Shown: one piece after another, positions 56,601 through 64,000 of the stretch
Layout of the letters: the number at the start of each line of letters is the position of its first letter
How positions within the stretch are numbered: the first letter of the stretch is position 1
Source of the DNA: Corythucha ciliata
Lineage: Eukaryota; Arthropoda; Insecta; Hemiptera; Tingidae
Length of the DNA stretch: 64,000 bases
NCBI GenBank assembly: GCA_038030265.1
Contig: CM075941.1
Coordinates: forward strand, 54,351,952-54,415,951
Direction: 5' to 3'
Position numbers and translations under genes: made by a program
The notes under the pieces: model-generated
Told to the model about the DNA's origin: nothing
Databases searched by the model: none
Seen by the model: only the letters and a program-made list of their open reading frames with translations

Positions 56601-56989
56601 CTAAGCAACAGGGAAGATGTCTCATGATTGCATCATTCGCCAACTTCCAAGTGTGATTGCACATCGTTGCAACTAAACGCACAAGTAGAGTGTCTAACTG
56701 AAACATTTCCCCTCTCAAATGGACGAAGATCCCTAAATTTACAAGAAAAAAATCCACCCCCAAAACGTAAAAACATACCGATATTGATGGTTGCCTGACG
56801 GCTGATGACTTCAGGGGACAGAGCAGTCAAAGTGGTCACATCCTGCAAAACGATTTACGCACAATAAAGCGCCTTTCCAAAATAAAAAAAGAAGGTCCAA
56901 ATTAAACGCTCCAAACTTACAAGATTCGCCAAGTCTTGATTTGATAACTTGGGCTGAATCCCTACAGACGCGCTTTTCGCCGAGGACAT
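44694..56989 (-). CDS. EIF2S3: Eukaryotic translation initiation factor 2 subunit gamma
   Basis: Ten exons: 56921-56989, 56779-56842, 50976-51086, 48762-48995, 48527-48685, 48233-48462, 48005-48149, 47753-47922, 44819-44991 and 44694-44748. Joined in phase they give 469 residues (human 472). The GTPase motifs are GHVAHGKST (residues 48-56), DCPGHD, NKID and SAQLKYN. The zinc-ribbon cysteines are in [13 protein letters not shown]. The domain II and III blocks [53 protein letters not shown] and [19 protein letters not shown] are intact, ending [17 protein letters not shown]. It binds Met-tRNAi and GTP in the ternary complex that starts cytosolic translation. Intron 3 contains the Su(var)3-9 coding exon, and intron 2 (51087-56778) a hAT-like element. 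The short acidic C-terminus lacks the usual final VDDD. Confidence 0.97.
45301..46800. repeat. Second copy of the composite repeat with phrase-A arrays
   Basis: 45302 begins CAGGGCCGGCCAACGTTTTT and runs parallel to 42069-42300. Shared blocks include AAGGCCGTGACGCTC, GGGGCAGCTCAT and, at 45533, the head CAGTGCCGGCC. Phrase-A units follow at 45600-46080 and again at 46535-46800. It lies in intron 8 of the eIF2-gamma gene. Confidence 0.6.
47575..47715. mobile_element. Small inverted-repeat element (MITE) in eIF2-gamma intron 8
   Basis: GACGTGACGTGGGAACACGC (47593-47612) pairs with GCGTGTTCTCGCGTCACGTC (47682-47701) with two mismatches, and the flanking words also pair weakly. The element is about 140 bp, noncoding, and immediately precedes eIF2-gamma exon 8 in genomic order. 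Confidence 0.5.
49466..50872 (-). CDS. Su(var)3-9: Su(var)3-9 / SUV39H histone H3-K9 methyltransferase, nested in eIF2-gamma intron 3
   Basis: One exon of 468 residues from the ATG at 50872. A basic stretch at 32-40 (SKRSKKKKR) may be a nuclear signal. The chromodomain is at about 49-102 ([12 protein letters not shown], then [17 protein letters not shown]). The pre-SET zinc cluster is at about 249-313 ([37 protein letters not shown]). The SET domain is at about 314-437 ([15 protein letters not shown], catalytic [10 protein letters not shown] at 391-400, ELNFDY). The post-[16 protein letters not shown] closes the protein. It trimethylates H3K9 and seeds heterochromatin. The exon lies on the same strand as eIF2-gamma, only 103 nt after eIF2-gamma exon 3. 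A TTTAG acceptor at about 50934 suggests splicing from exon 3, as in the insect fusion, but that junction puts the methyltransferase one base out of frame. Confidence 0.93.
   Translation of the reverse strand: MEAETAPEPADRSIQPSPANSNSSTNNETTGSKRSKKKKRPATDDQENVYEVERIVDHKEHLGRIGSYYVKWKDWPDDASTWEPLDNLKSCLELVIEYFEKRIYPDVESPSFRTRLGPIKNNLETFTWDELNNMARHYFKETGDDIPPVDSDQLDFMIEALARIPPQAHETKFVESVRNLLLLKNLKEKRREQISSLQLWEQEMNNMCTDPSPIKVVNGVDLEGPPANFFFINKSLPGKGVEICEEPPLGCQCSSSCAGSKCSCYELSGQTNYKEEGTVRVKRGVPIYECNKRCLCTKECRNRVLQKGRTIPLEIFRTSNGCGWGVRTLQPIEKGTFVVEYVGEIISTDEAERRGRYYDREGCTYLFDLDFNDPHNFPYTVDAAVYGNVSHFINHSCSPNLEVYAIWVDCLDPNLPRLGLFATRKINANEELNFDYLCQAPKDGSKRKGLPDLLCKCEARNCRKYLFF
50608..50975 (-). other. 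Intron-like 42-nt segment and alternative open frame between eIF2-gamma exon 3 and Su(var)3-9
   Basis: After exon 3 (ending AAACTAG) comes GTAAAACCC, a T-rich tract and CTACTGTTTAG, so 50934-50975 looks like a complete 42-nt intron. Read from the eIF2-gamma frame, spliced or not (42 is a multiple of three), the sequence stays open down to 50608, but in the wrong frame for Su(var)3-9. The two frames would meet if the A5 run on the minus strand at 50875-50879 held one more A. Confidence 0.55.
51087..52640. other. eIF2-gamma intron 2, proximal part
   Basis: No gene recognised. 52412-52450 (GTTGCCAGATCTCCGGTTTT) matches the repeat near 23064. A long A run lies at 52562-52589. Short open frames at 51380-51679 and 51896-52134 have no family features. 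Confidence 0.35.
52641..52785. mobile_element. 145-bp MITE, copy 1
   Basis: The ends AATGGCATTTTCTATTTGCA (52641-52660) and TGTAAATGGAAAACGCCATT (52766-52785) are inverted, with TAAAATTCAGCT and GCCGAGCATTTC continuing the pairing to about 60 bp. It is the same length and family as 59304-59448. Confidence 0.7.
52974..53133. mobile_element. MITE with inverted ends GCTACGTTTACATTTGAGAG
   Basis: The left end (52974-52993) pairs with CTCTCACGTGTAACAGC on the right (about 53117-53133). Inside, AGCTCTCGAGAGT and AACTCTCGAGA also form complements. The element is about 160 bp, noncoding, with a C run in the middle. Confidence 0.5.
53899..56601. mobile_element. 2.7-kb hAT-like element carrying tandem-repeat arrays
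   Basis: Inverted ends CAGTGCCGGCCTTAG (53907) and TTAAAGCCGGCACTG (ending 56593) are flanked by the perfect 8-bp duplication GTTGAACC (53899-53906 and 56594-56601). This marks a hAT-superfamily insertion of 2687 bp in eIF2-gamma intron 2. No transposase is present. The interior is 53985-54600 phrase-A units in forward orientation, 54660-55000 phrase-A units inverted, a unique GC-richer block at 55020-55200, then 55400-56290 phrase-B units (GGATTTGGCTCTTTCAAA-like), and a unique right end. Phrase-B stretches stay open in several frames but encode nothing recognisable. Confidence 0.85.
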
Positions 56990-58461
56990 TTCCACTCAAA
57001 TATTCGCACGATTATCAAACTCAAATACGATAAAACTACCGGTTTAAAAGAGCTTAAAGAATAATTTAAAGAAAAATTCAACTTTCCAGGAAAGTTCAAC
57101 AACCACGCAAGTGACAAAAAGGACTACAAAAACGAAAGGTTAAAACGAGTGAACTGAAGTCAGCCACGAGGGGGAAAGCCAACGCCATTAAAATTCTCCC
57201 CTAAGTCTTGAACTTTGAGGATTATTCGATGTTTATTGATAAATCCAAGGAGTTTCCCACTAACAAATTCGCATTCAATTGCTAATTATAAATGGGGAAA
57301 AAAATATGAAAACAATCAAACTTCCACGCTGCGGGAGGGTCATTCAGAGAAGGTTAGCGGTTAGTCCCGCCAAAACGATTGCGTTAAATTTTTCCCACGC
57401 TCCGTTATCTCTGTGTGATAAAGATAACACTTACCCTTTCACACTAAATATTAGTTTTTAAGGGCAATTAAACGTTCTAATTCATAGGATAGGTCGTACA
57501 AACGCCAGTTTGGACGCTGAGACAAAAGGAGTGATTGTGGTTTGAGTGTCGAAGGCGGGGAAAAACTGGGAAGTCACACAAGAGCAGGCGAATATACATG
57601 GAAATAGGAAACAAAACAGAATGAAATCAACCAAAAAAGTCGTAATTCTACGTGTTCTCAAGTTGAAAAAACGATAAGTAGTTTAGGGCATGAAAAAGGC
57701 GGCTCCGACTGGATATTGTTTAGATGGACTAAGACCGGCCACTTGTTGATTCTCACCAACAAGTTTCTCTTAGTTTGCAGGTTAAAAATCGCCGGTTAAT
57801 AAATAATTTTTACCTTTATCGGTTGCAATGAACAATTCGTCTCGGTACAGACGATTTTTCAACGGAACACAATATCACCGAGATTCACACAGGGTCAACT
57901 CCTTTTCGTTTTTGACACAATCACTCTCGAAAGTTTTGTTTTGTTTTTCCTGGCACGACCGATCACTACAGACCCCCAAGGTTCGTCCGTTCGTCCCTTA
58001 ATTAACACCGTCTGAGAGGAAATTAACGAGACGAAAATGCTGTCTCAGCATAATTCAAAACCGCCAGCGATTATGACAAAAGACTTGTTATGCGGGCTTT
58101 TGTTGTTGAGTAGACGTGAAGGTGTTTTTAGAAGGAGAGATCTTGACTAGACCGGCAGGAATCGCATGCGCGCCCATGGCCAATCATGGGGGGAGTAATT
58201 AGCATAATTAATTAATTAATTATTTTACTCACTTCAATTACATGTCCACAGATCGGAAACAGTCTATTCACTCAATATTTTTAAATCAATTCGAAAATTG
58301 TCTTTTAGTCCAAAAATGGCGTGGCAAAAATGGCAAACGTGGCATTTTATCAACGTTTTATCATTCTAATCAGTGATAAAATCCGGTCCGGTCATTCATT
58401 GCCCGACGTTCTATTTGAACTAGTTATGTACTTCTTAGAATTTTAAAACACTTTAGAAAGT
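56990..58461. promoter_or_regulatory. Divergent intergenic region between eIF2-gamma and the ferredoxin gene
   Basis: The two genes point away from each other with start codons 1472 bp apart (56989 minus, 58462 plus). 5' leaders and promoters of both must lie here. A donor-like GTAAAAATTATT on the minus strand near 57820 could belong to a 5' UTR exon. No other coding sequence was recognised; a 60-codon open frame at 57279-57461 is not called. Confidence 0.4.
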
Positions 58462-58765
58462 ATGGCTTTTATGATCGCTAGACGTGGTTTGCTCACGCTG
58501 AAATCTCGTTGTTTGCAACAAGCATCTCCAAGAGTCGCTAGAAGTGTATCCGCCAGTTGCCCTAGATTGAATAAACAAGAGTAAGCTTGAGATTTTTATT
58601 TTTAAACTCTACACGTAACGCCCGAGTTAACTGTGACGGTCCCCTTTTGAAGGTTCGAAGTAACATTCGTAAGACCAGACGGTACCAAAGTTAAAGGACG
58701 TGGTAAAGAGGGCGACAGTCTGCTAGATGTTGTCGTCAATTGTGACCTAGACTTCGACGGCTATG
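58462..58765 (+). CDS. FDX1: Adrenodoxin-type mitochondrial 2Fe-2S ferredoxin, 5' exons only
   Basis: Two exons, 58462-58580 and 58653-58765, encode 77 residues and end in phase 1 at a GTAAGATG donor. The first about 40 residues (MAFMIARRGLLTLKSRCLQQ and on, rich in Arg/Ser without acidic residues) look like a mitochondrial presequence. Exon 2 has EVTFVRPDGTKVKGRGKEGDS, then LLDVVVNCDLDFDGYG, matching the segment of adrenodoxin just before the cluster loop (the family continues with the ACEG...CSTCH cysteines). Those Fe-S ligand exons were not found before the window ends at 64000, so intron 2 is over 5.2 kb or the gene is broken. The protein passes electrons from ferredoxin reductase to mitochondrial P450s or the Fe-S assembly machinery. 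The downstream intron carries a Mutator-like element. Confidence 0.85.
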
Positions 58766-59091
58766 GTAAGATGACCATCTTTCCTCACCATCCCCATTAC
58801 ACGTACGCGTTGAGAGGGTTTCCCCAATCGCTCAGACGTGTGGGTCCCTCAGGTTTTTCTGTCCAGTCGAAATTAGAGCCCCCTCCCCCCTTCCAAACTC
58901 ACCACCAACACCACGACAAACCCTTGACAAAGGCCGACAAGGTGATCCCTGACGCGCTCGTCTTGGTCGGCGAGCCGATGCCCAGAATGTTTTGAGCCAC
59001 CTCTGACCGACGCCCGGCGTTTATCGAGTCACGAATGGAGTCGGGGCTGAAAGAAGTCTGGCTCGGCTAGTTTGCCTTCCCACAACCATGG
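58766..59091. other. Start of ferredoxin intron 2
   Basis: A GC-richer patch at about 58930-59000 is open in several frames but does not resemble the missing ferredoxin exons or any family recognised here. Confidence 0.3.
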
Positions 59092-59303
59092 GCTTTTTTA
59101 GGGTCTGTCTGAAGCGTACATCTGCGAGATTAACACCTCGCATCTGTAGATTAAGACCTAAAATTCCGTAATTCAACGAAAAAAGTACTACTATGATAGA
59201 AAAAAAAGTTGCAGTAGACATATAGCCACAACATAGCCGCACTGGCGGACCTACACCTATCGGGGCCCGGGGCGGTAATCTCCGAGAGGCCCATAAGTCT
59301 CTA

Positions 59304-59448
59304 TTAGCGTTTTCCATTTGCACTCTATTTAGCGCTGAAGCCGAGCACTTCCACCCGTCTTCTCTGAATTATGTCATTGCGGTAACGGAGAAGGCGGGTA
59401 GAAATGCTCGCCTCCAGAGCTGAGTTTCACGCAAATGAAAAACGCCAT
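59304..59448. mobile_element. 145-bp MITE, copy 2, nested in the MULE-like element
   Basis: Left TTAGCGTTTTCCATTTGCAC and right GCAAATGAAAAACGCCA are inverted; GCCGAGCACTTCCACCCG pairs with CGGGTAGAAATGCTCGCC. It shares sequence and exact length with 52641-52785. Confidence 0.7.
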
Positions 59449-59499
59449 GTATAAACAAAAATATAATTTTTACGTAGCGTTAAACTATCTACGACCTTT

Positions 59500-60671
59500 T
59501 CCTTATTTTAGCCACGAATTATGCTCTATTTCCACTCCTTATCCACTGATTAGCGCTTATGCCCAGTTTAAGACGCGAATTTCTCAATTGTAGCCACGAA
59601 TAAATGCTTTTTCTCAACTTTAGCAGCAAAGAAGCGTTTTTGTCGCGTGAATTAGCGTTTTTTCTTAATTTTCCTCGAGTTGGCGATTTCCTCAATTTTA
59701 GCTGTAAATTAGCAGGCCAGTTATAGCAGGGAATGAGAACTTTTCTCGGTTTGAGCAAAAAATTGTCGTTTTTTCCAAGTATTTTCCCCGAATATTAACC
59801 CTAAAATAACGTTTTTTCCAAATTTTTGGCATAATGTTGTTCGCCAAACGCTAATCCCAGTTTTAGCCACGCATTAACGGGGTTTCCACTTATAGCCATA
59901 AATTGGGAGGTTGCCTTCAGAAGCCGCGAATTGGCGTATTTTTAATTGTTGACCCAAATTGAAATTTTTATCGTTTTTAACCAGGAATTAGTGATTTTAT
60001 TCAATTTTTGTCGCAAGTTTTCTTAATTTTAGAAGCGCATTAGCGTTTTCTAGCACATTTTCAATTCTCTCCATTTTTAACAGCGAATTAGCAATTTTTT
60101 TATCAATTTAAGGCTGAAAATTAGTCTTTTCAGTAATTTTAGCAGCTAATTGCTTACTCAGCGCAAATTAGCATTGCTCTTTATTTAAATTTTAGTAGGT
60201 ATTGCATTAGCAGTTTTGCTTTAATTTTGACTTTAGTTTGCCGTTTTTCTCAATTTTAGCCACAAAGTTGCTTTCAGAAGGCGCGAAGACGTGTATTTAA
60301 AGTAGAAATTTTACCACACTTTATCCGCGAATTAGTGATTTTCCTCAACCTTAGCCCCGAATTATCGTTTTTTCTCAATTTTAGCTGCAAAATATCAATT
60401 TCGTTTACATTTTTATAGCGAGGAATTACCAGTTTTTCCCAATTTGAGCTGAATTTAGGGTTTTCATATTTATGCCGTGCTAATTATTGATTATTTCAAT
60501 ATTTGCTGTTTTTTTTTACATTTTATAGTCCAGCGTTGGCATTTTTTTTCTACAACTCTTGCTACAGATTAGCATTTATTTTTCTGTTTTAACCTCAAAC
60601 GGAAGGTACCTACCTCAACTTTAGCCGGGATTTAGAGATCTTCCTCAATTCAATTTTAGTCACGGGTTAGC

Positions 60672-60722
<51 letters not shown>

Positions 60723-61790
60723 CAATTTCAGTTGCGCAGTAGCGTTTCTATCCATTCCATTAGCGATTTTTCTCAATTTTAGCCATGAATTGGGGTTTTC
60801 TTGATTTTGGGTTCAGATTAGCCATTTTTAGCAGCGAATAAGCACTACTCCTCTACTTGAGCTGAAATTTAACGTTCTTCTTAATTTTAGGCACGCTAAT
60901 TATTAGTGTTTTTTATTTTAATCTCATTGTTGTCTAGATTTTAGCCTCGCATGAGCATTTTTTTTTTTTTTTTTTCTGCTATGGATGAGTGCTGTTTTTC
61001 AGTTTGAGCCTCGATGCTTTCAGAAGCTACGGATTTGCGTTTTCTTACTTTTAGCTGCGAATTAGTGATTATCTTTGTATAATCGCGAATTGATGTGTCA
61101 CCTCAACTTTAACCGCGATTTTTCTCAATTTCATGTGTGAATTAGCGTGTTATGCTCATGTTGGAGTGAATTAGCATAGTAGACTTTCTGTTTTGTACGC
61201 GAATATGAGATTTTTCGCAATTTCAGTTGTAAATTGGCCATTTTTTGCCCGATTTTAACTGGAACCAGCGTTGTTTTTGTCAATATTACCACTTGCGACT
61301 TGTACTGCATTGAATTAGTAGCGTGTTTTCTCAATTTTAGACGTGGCCTTGGCCCAAAAACAACATGTTTGCGTCGATTTCTACATTTTGCTGTAGAATG
61401 GCCTATGTGCATCGCGAATCAGAGATTAGTTCTTAATTTTGGTCTGAAAGCTGCATCCTAAGACCACGAATCAGCGCTTTTTCGCAGTTATAGCCACGCA
61501 TGTTAGCGCTTTTTCCGAAAGTTTTTGCGGCGTCAGCAGTGGCAAATTTTCTATTTTTCTCAATTTTACCCCCAAACTAGGGTTTTTTTTTCAAGTTTAA
61601 GATTGTTTTGTATACCACTTTGGTGTCCTTGAATCAGCGTTTTTTCTCGATTTTAGCCGCGGGCTTCGCCCAAGAACAGCACATTAGCGTTTTTTCTACA
61701 TGTTACCCGTAAAATGGCCTCTATACACCGCGAATTTTAGCTGCGAAGTTACCTCCAGATTCCAGAAGTCGCAAATTTTTTCAATCAAAA
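59500..61790. repeat. Phrase-A degenerate tandem array (~30 bp unit)
   Basis: The longest array of the window. Units approximate TTTTCTCAATTTTAGCCGCG followed by AATTAGCG, with heavy substitution and variable spacing. The AATTAGCG and TTTTAGCC words recur dozens of times. An uninterrupted T run of about 43 lies at 60675-60717. No coding frame is conserved between units. Confidence 0.7.
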
Positions 61791-61849
61791 CTTCAGAATA
61801 GCGCTTTTCGTAGGCTGAATCGAGTATTCGCAGCCACACTCATTGCTCA

Positions 61850-62660
61850 TTGCACTTTTGCAATATTTGTTCAACATCAAATTGCATAACAGAGCTAACT
61901 ATCCCATGTGTGAAGATTTTGCTTCAATTTCGACGCCTCCTCGCCTGAGGAACTGGCACTCCCGCCCCCCCTCCTGTAGCGTGCAGATCTGCAGATTCAT
62001 AAAAGCCTGCAGATCGGCCTCTTTGCGTCATTTGTTCAGCCTCAAAACGCATACCAGAGCTATTTGTACCAATTATGACGATTTGCCTCTATTTTGACCG
62101 CTCCTTGTCAATAGAACTGGCACTTGCCCCCCCGTGACATGCAGATTTGCAGACTTACCTATAAAAAGACTGCAGATCAGTCTTTTTGCAAAATTCGTTC
62201 ATGTGAAAATTTGCTTCAATCTCGACTCATCTTCGTCAGAAGAATTGGCACTTACCCGGTAGCGTGCAGGTCTGAAGATTCATAAAAGCATGCATATCGG
62301 CCCTTTTCAGCCATTTGTTTAGCCTCAAAATGCATGACATAGCCAACTATCCCATGTGTGAAGATTTGCCTCAATTTCAGACCCCCTCTGGTCAATAAAA
62401 CTGGCACTTCCCACCATGACGTGCAGCTCTGCAGATTCATAAAAGCCGGCAGATCGGCCCTTTCGCGTCATTTGATCAGCTTTAAATTGCATACCACATT
62501 GAGGGGTCGGAATGGCGGCAAATTTTCATGAATCGTGTGCAAACCCCTCGTATGCACTTTGAGTCTGGTCAAATGACGCGAAAGGGCCGATCTGCATGCT
62601 TTTATGGATCTGCATACCACGGTGGGAAGTGGCAGTTCTATTGACGAGGAGGAGTCGAAA
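61850..62660. repeat. ~145-bp tandem repeat, four direct units plus one inverted
   Basis: Direct units recur with CTGGCACTT, GTGCAGATCTGCAGATTCAT, AAAAGCCTGCAGATCGGCC and TGTGTGAAGATTTGCCTC, in that order, from about 61945, 62110, 62247 and 62400. A last partial unit at about 62570-62655 is inverted (AAAGGGCCGATCTGCATGC, TGGCAGTTCTATTGACGAGG). The array sits at the right side of the MULE-like element. Confidence 0.65.
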
Positions 62661-63109
62661 TTGTGGCAATTTATGAGAATGATAAAATGAAATGGAGAAC
62701 AAATAATTCAAAAGTGCTTGAAGGAGGGAGCCGCTTATAATTATTGTCTTCTCAAAATTCGATTGGCTGTTGTGCCTATATGTCTACTGTAACTTTTTTT
62801 CCTATCATAGTAATTTTTTCGTTGAATTGCGGAGTTTAGGTGTTAATCCGCAGAACTGAAGTGTTAATCTACAAATGCGAGGTCTTAATCTTGCAGATCT
62901 GCGTTTTAGACAGACCCGCTTTTGTGTATCATGCGGACCCCTTTGCCTGCGGTGGAGCTTACAACGCCAAATTTGGACCAATCGAGACAAAAAGTTTCAA
63001 CGAATTTCGTGGTTTTATTCAGCCAGTTTTGGGGTTTTTGATGATCAAAGCTTTTACTGTTTAAAACGCCAATTTCGCGTGCAGGATCATTCAAAAACAA
63101 AAATTTAGC

Positions 63110-63245
63110 CACAAAAAATCCCAACCTAAAAAAGTTGTAACCTCAAAAAGTCCTAACCACAAAAGCCCTCAACATAAAAAACTGAACCACAAAAAGCTTG
63201 AACCCCATAAGATTGAGCCACCAAAGTACTAACCATGAAAAATCG
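63110..63245. repeat. Short AACCACAAAA-type array
   Basis: Units such as TAACCACAAAAGCCCTCAAC and TGAACCACAAAAAGCTTGAA recur at about 20-25 bp, related to 31640-31870 and to the complement at 7400-7570. Confidence 0.5.
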
Positions 63246-63534
63246 TACCAAGAGCCGGCGTGATAACACCACCAATGGCGTATTACCAGCGTTAACTAAA
63301 AGCACCAACCACAAAAATACATGCTGTGCCACCAATCCACGAAAACGTGTATGTAACCATGTACACTGTCTCGAGTTCGTCAATACCTCGGGACACTTGA
63401 GAATACCAGCGAAGAGACCCCCAAGGTTAAAAAGGAACCTCTGAACTTTGAGTCCTGAGGCAGGACTGGATCATGGCAGGGGACTACCAGGCTATAGCCC
63501 CGCATTCTTCTGAAAAATTCTCGTGAATTTTTCA

Positions 63535-64000
63535 CAAAACCACGAATTGACACGTTTTCTTAATTTTAGCTAAAAATGACTGTTTTTTCGCAATTTTATT
63601 CAAGAATATTTGCGTTTTTTAGAACTTTTAGCCGCACAATAATTGCCCAAGAACAGCAAATTACATTGCCTTCTCAATTTTAGCCGGCTGAGGACGTATA
63701 CAGACAGTGCCGCTTTTCTTGATTTTAGCGGCGAATTAGCGGTTTCTCAATTTTAGCCGCTAAGATTTTCTACATTTGAGCCGTGTACGAGAGTTTTTCC
63801 CTAATTATGGCATGAAATTAACGCTGTTTCTGAATTTTATCCACGAATTAGCGCTTTTTCCTTATTTAGCCGTGGATTAGCGAATTTGTTTACTTTCAGC
63901 CACGAAGTTACCTTCAGAAGCCGCGAAGCGTTTTCTCCATTTCAACGGGTTTTCCACACTAAGCGGTTTCCATTTAAGCTGCTAATGAGCGATTTTCGCC
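63535..64000. repeat. Phrase-A array running off the right edge
   Basis: Degenerate units with TCAATTTTAGCCG, CGAATTAGCG and TTTCTCAATT continue to the window end. No exon of the ferredoxin gene is seen in it. Confidence 0.6.

Larger units (their letters stand above)
59092..62926. mobile_element. 3.8-kb Mutator-like (MULE) non-autonomous element
   Basis: Long inverted ends of about 130-150 bp: the left arm is 59101-59232, beginning GGGTCTGTCT, and the right arm is 62766-62917, ending AGACAGACCC. Matching blocks include AATTCAACGAAAAAA with its complement and GTAGACATATAG with CTATATGTCTAC. The right arm has about 25 extra bases. The flanks GCTTTTTTA (59092) and GCTTTTGTG (62918) agree at 7 of 9 positions, as expected for an aged 9-bp duplication typical of MULEs. 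The interior has no transposase. It holds a nested MITE (59304-59448), phrase-A arrays (59500-61790) with a T43 run, and a ~145-bp tandem block at 61850-62660. Confidence 0.7.

Noticed and set aside
58771..58995. GC-rich open frame after ferredoxin exon 2
   Set aside because: It lacks the cysteine motif expected next and begins inside the intron after a good donor. The reverse strand gives no known family either.
59500..61790. CRISPR-like short repeats
   Set aside because: The units are highly degenerate, adjacent and without unique spacers, and the DNA is eukaryotic. They are tandem-repeat arrays.

Overview
The window is nuclear DNA of an animal, most likely an arthropod and probably an insect. 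The genes have spliceosomal introns with GT...AG ends, long AT-rich intergenic stretches and many transposon remnants. The strongest taxonomic clue is a Su(var)3-9 histone methyltransferase exon lying inside an intron of the translation factor gene eIF2-gamma, the arrangement known from arthropods. The species cannot be named from the sequence.

Layout. 1-3.9 kb: intergenic DNA with a decayed non-LTR reverse transcriptase. 3.98-9.10 kb (-): CNOT2 of the CCR4-NOT deadenylase complex, six coding exons. 9.83-10.86 kb (+): V-ATPase subunit E, head to head with CNOT2. 10.9-14.4 kb: intergenic repeats. 14.99-15.84 kb (+): a small heat-shock protein with two alpha-crystallin domains, tail to tail with a gephyrin/cinnamon molybdenum-cofactor gene (15.95-18.75 kb, -, first exon not found). 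20.15-20.99 kb (-): an intronless Cys/His/Gly-rich protein with a UAP56-binding-like motif. 22.2-23.0 kb: a hAT-type element with a perfect 8-bp target duplication. 25.63-26.11 kb (-): NDUFB4 of respiratory complex I. 26.2-33.0 kb: foldback elements, MITEs and degenerate tandem repeats. 33.51-35.09 kb (-): intronless UDP-N-acetylglucosamine pyrophosphorylase with an unexpected N-terminal membrane segment. 35.3-44.7 kb: repeats. 44.69-56.99 kb (-): the complete ten-exon eIF2-gamma gene, with Su(var)3-9 nested at 49.47-50.87 kb and a 2.7-kb hAT-like element in intron 2. 58.46 kb to the right edge (+): the 5' part of an adrenodoxin-type ferredoxin, whose intron 2 holds a 3.8-kb Mutator-like element.

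Most genes are housekeeping genes (mRNA decay, proton pumping, MoCo synthesis, complex I, UDP-GlcNAc/chitin precursor supply, translation initiation, heterochromatin, Fe-S electron transfer). They form no common pathway or operon. Reconstructed proteins agree well with family sizes: CNOT2 535 aa, V-ATPase E 226 aa, eIF2-gamma 469 aa, NDUFB4 108 aa.

The most notable observations are these. (1) The eIF2-gamma/Su(var)3-9 shared locus, where the expected fusion frame is off by one base next to an A5 run. (2) Several families of about 30-bp degenerate tandem repeats that recur across the window, some carried inside bounded hAT-like and Mutator-like elements. (3) A tandem two-domain sHSP. (4) A UAP1 with a membrane anchor. 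(5) A gephyrin with a substituted glycine in the conserved GGVSMG motif. All calls come from reading the sequence; no database search was run.
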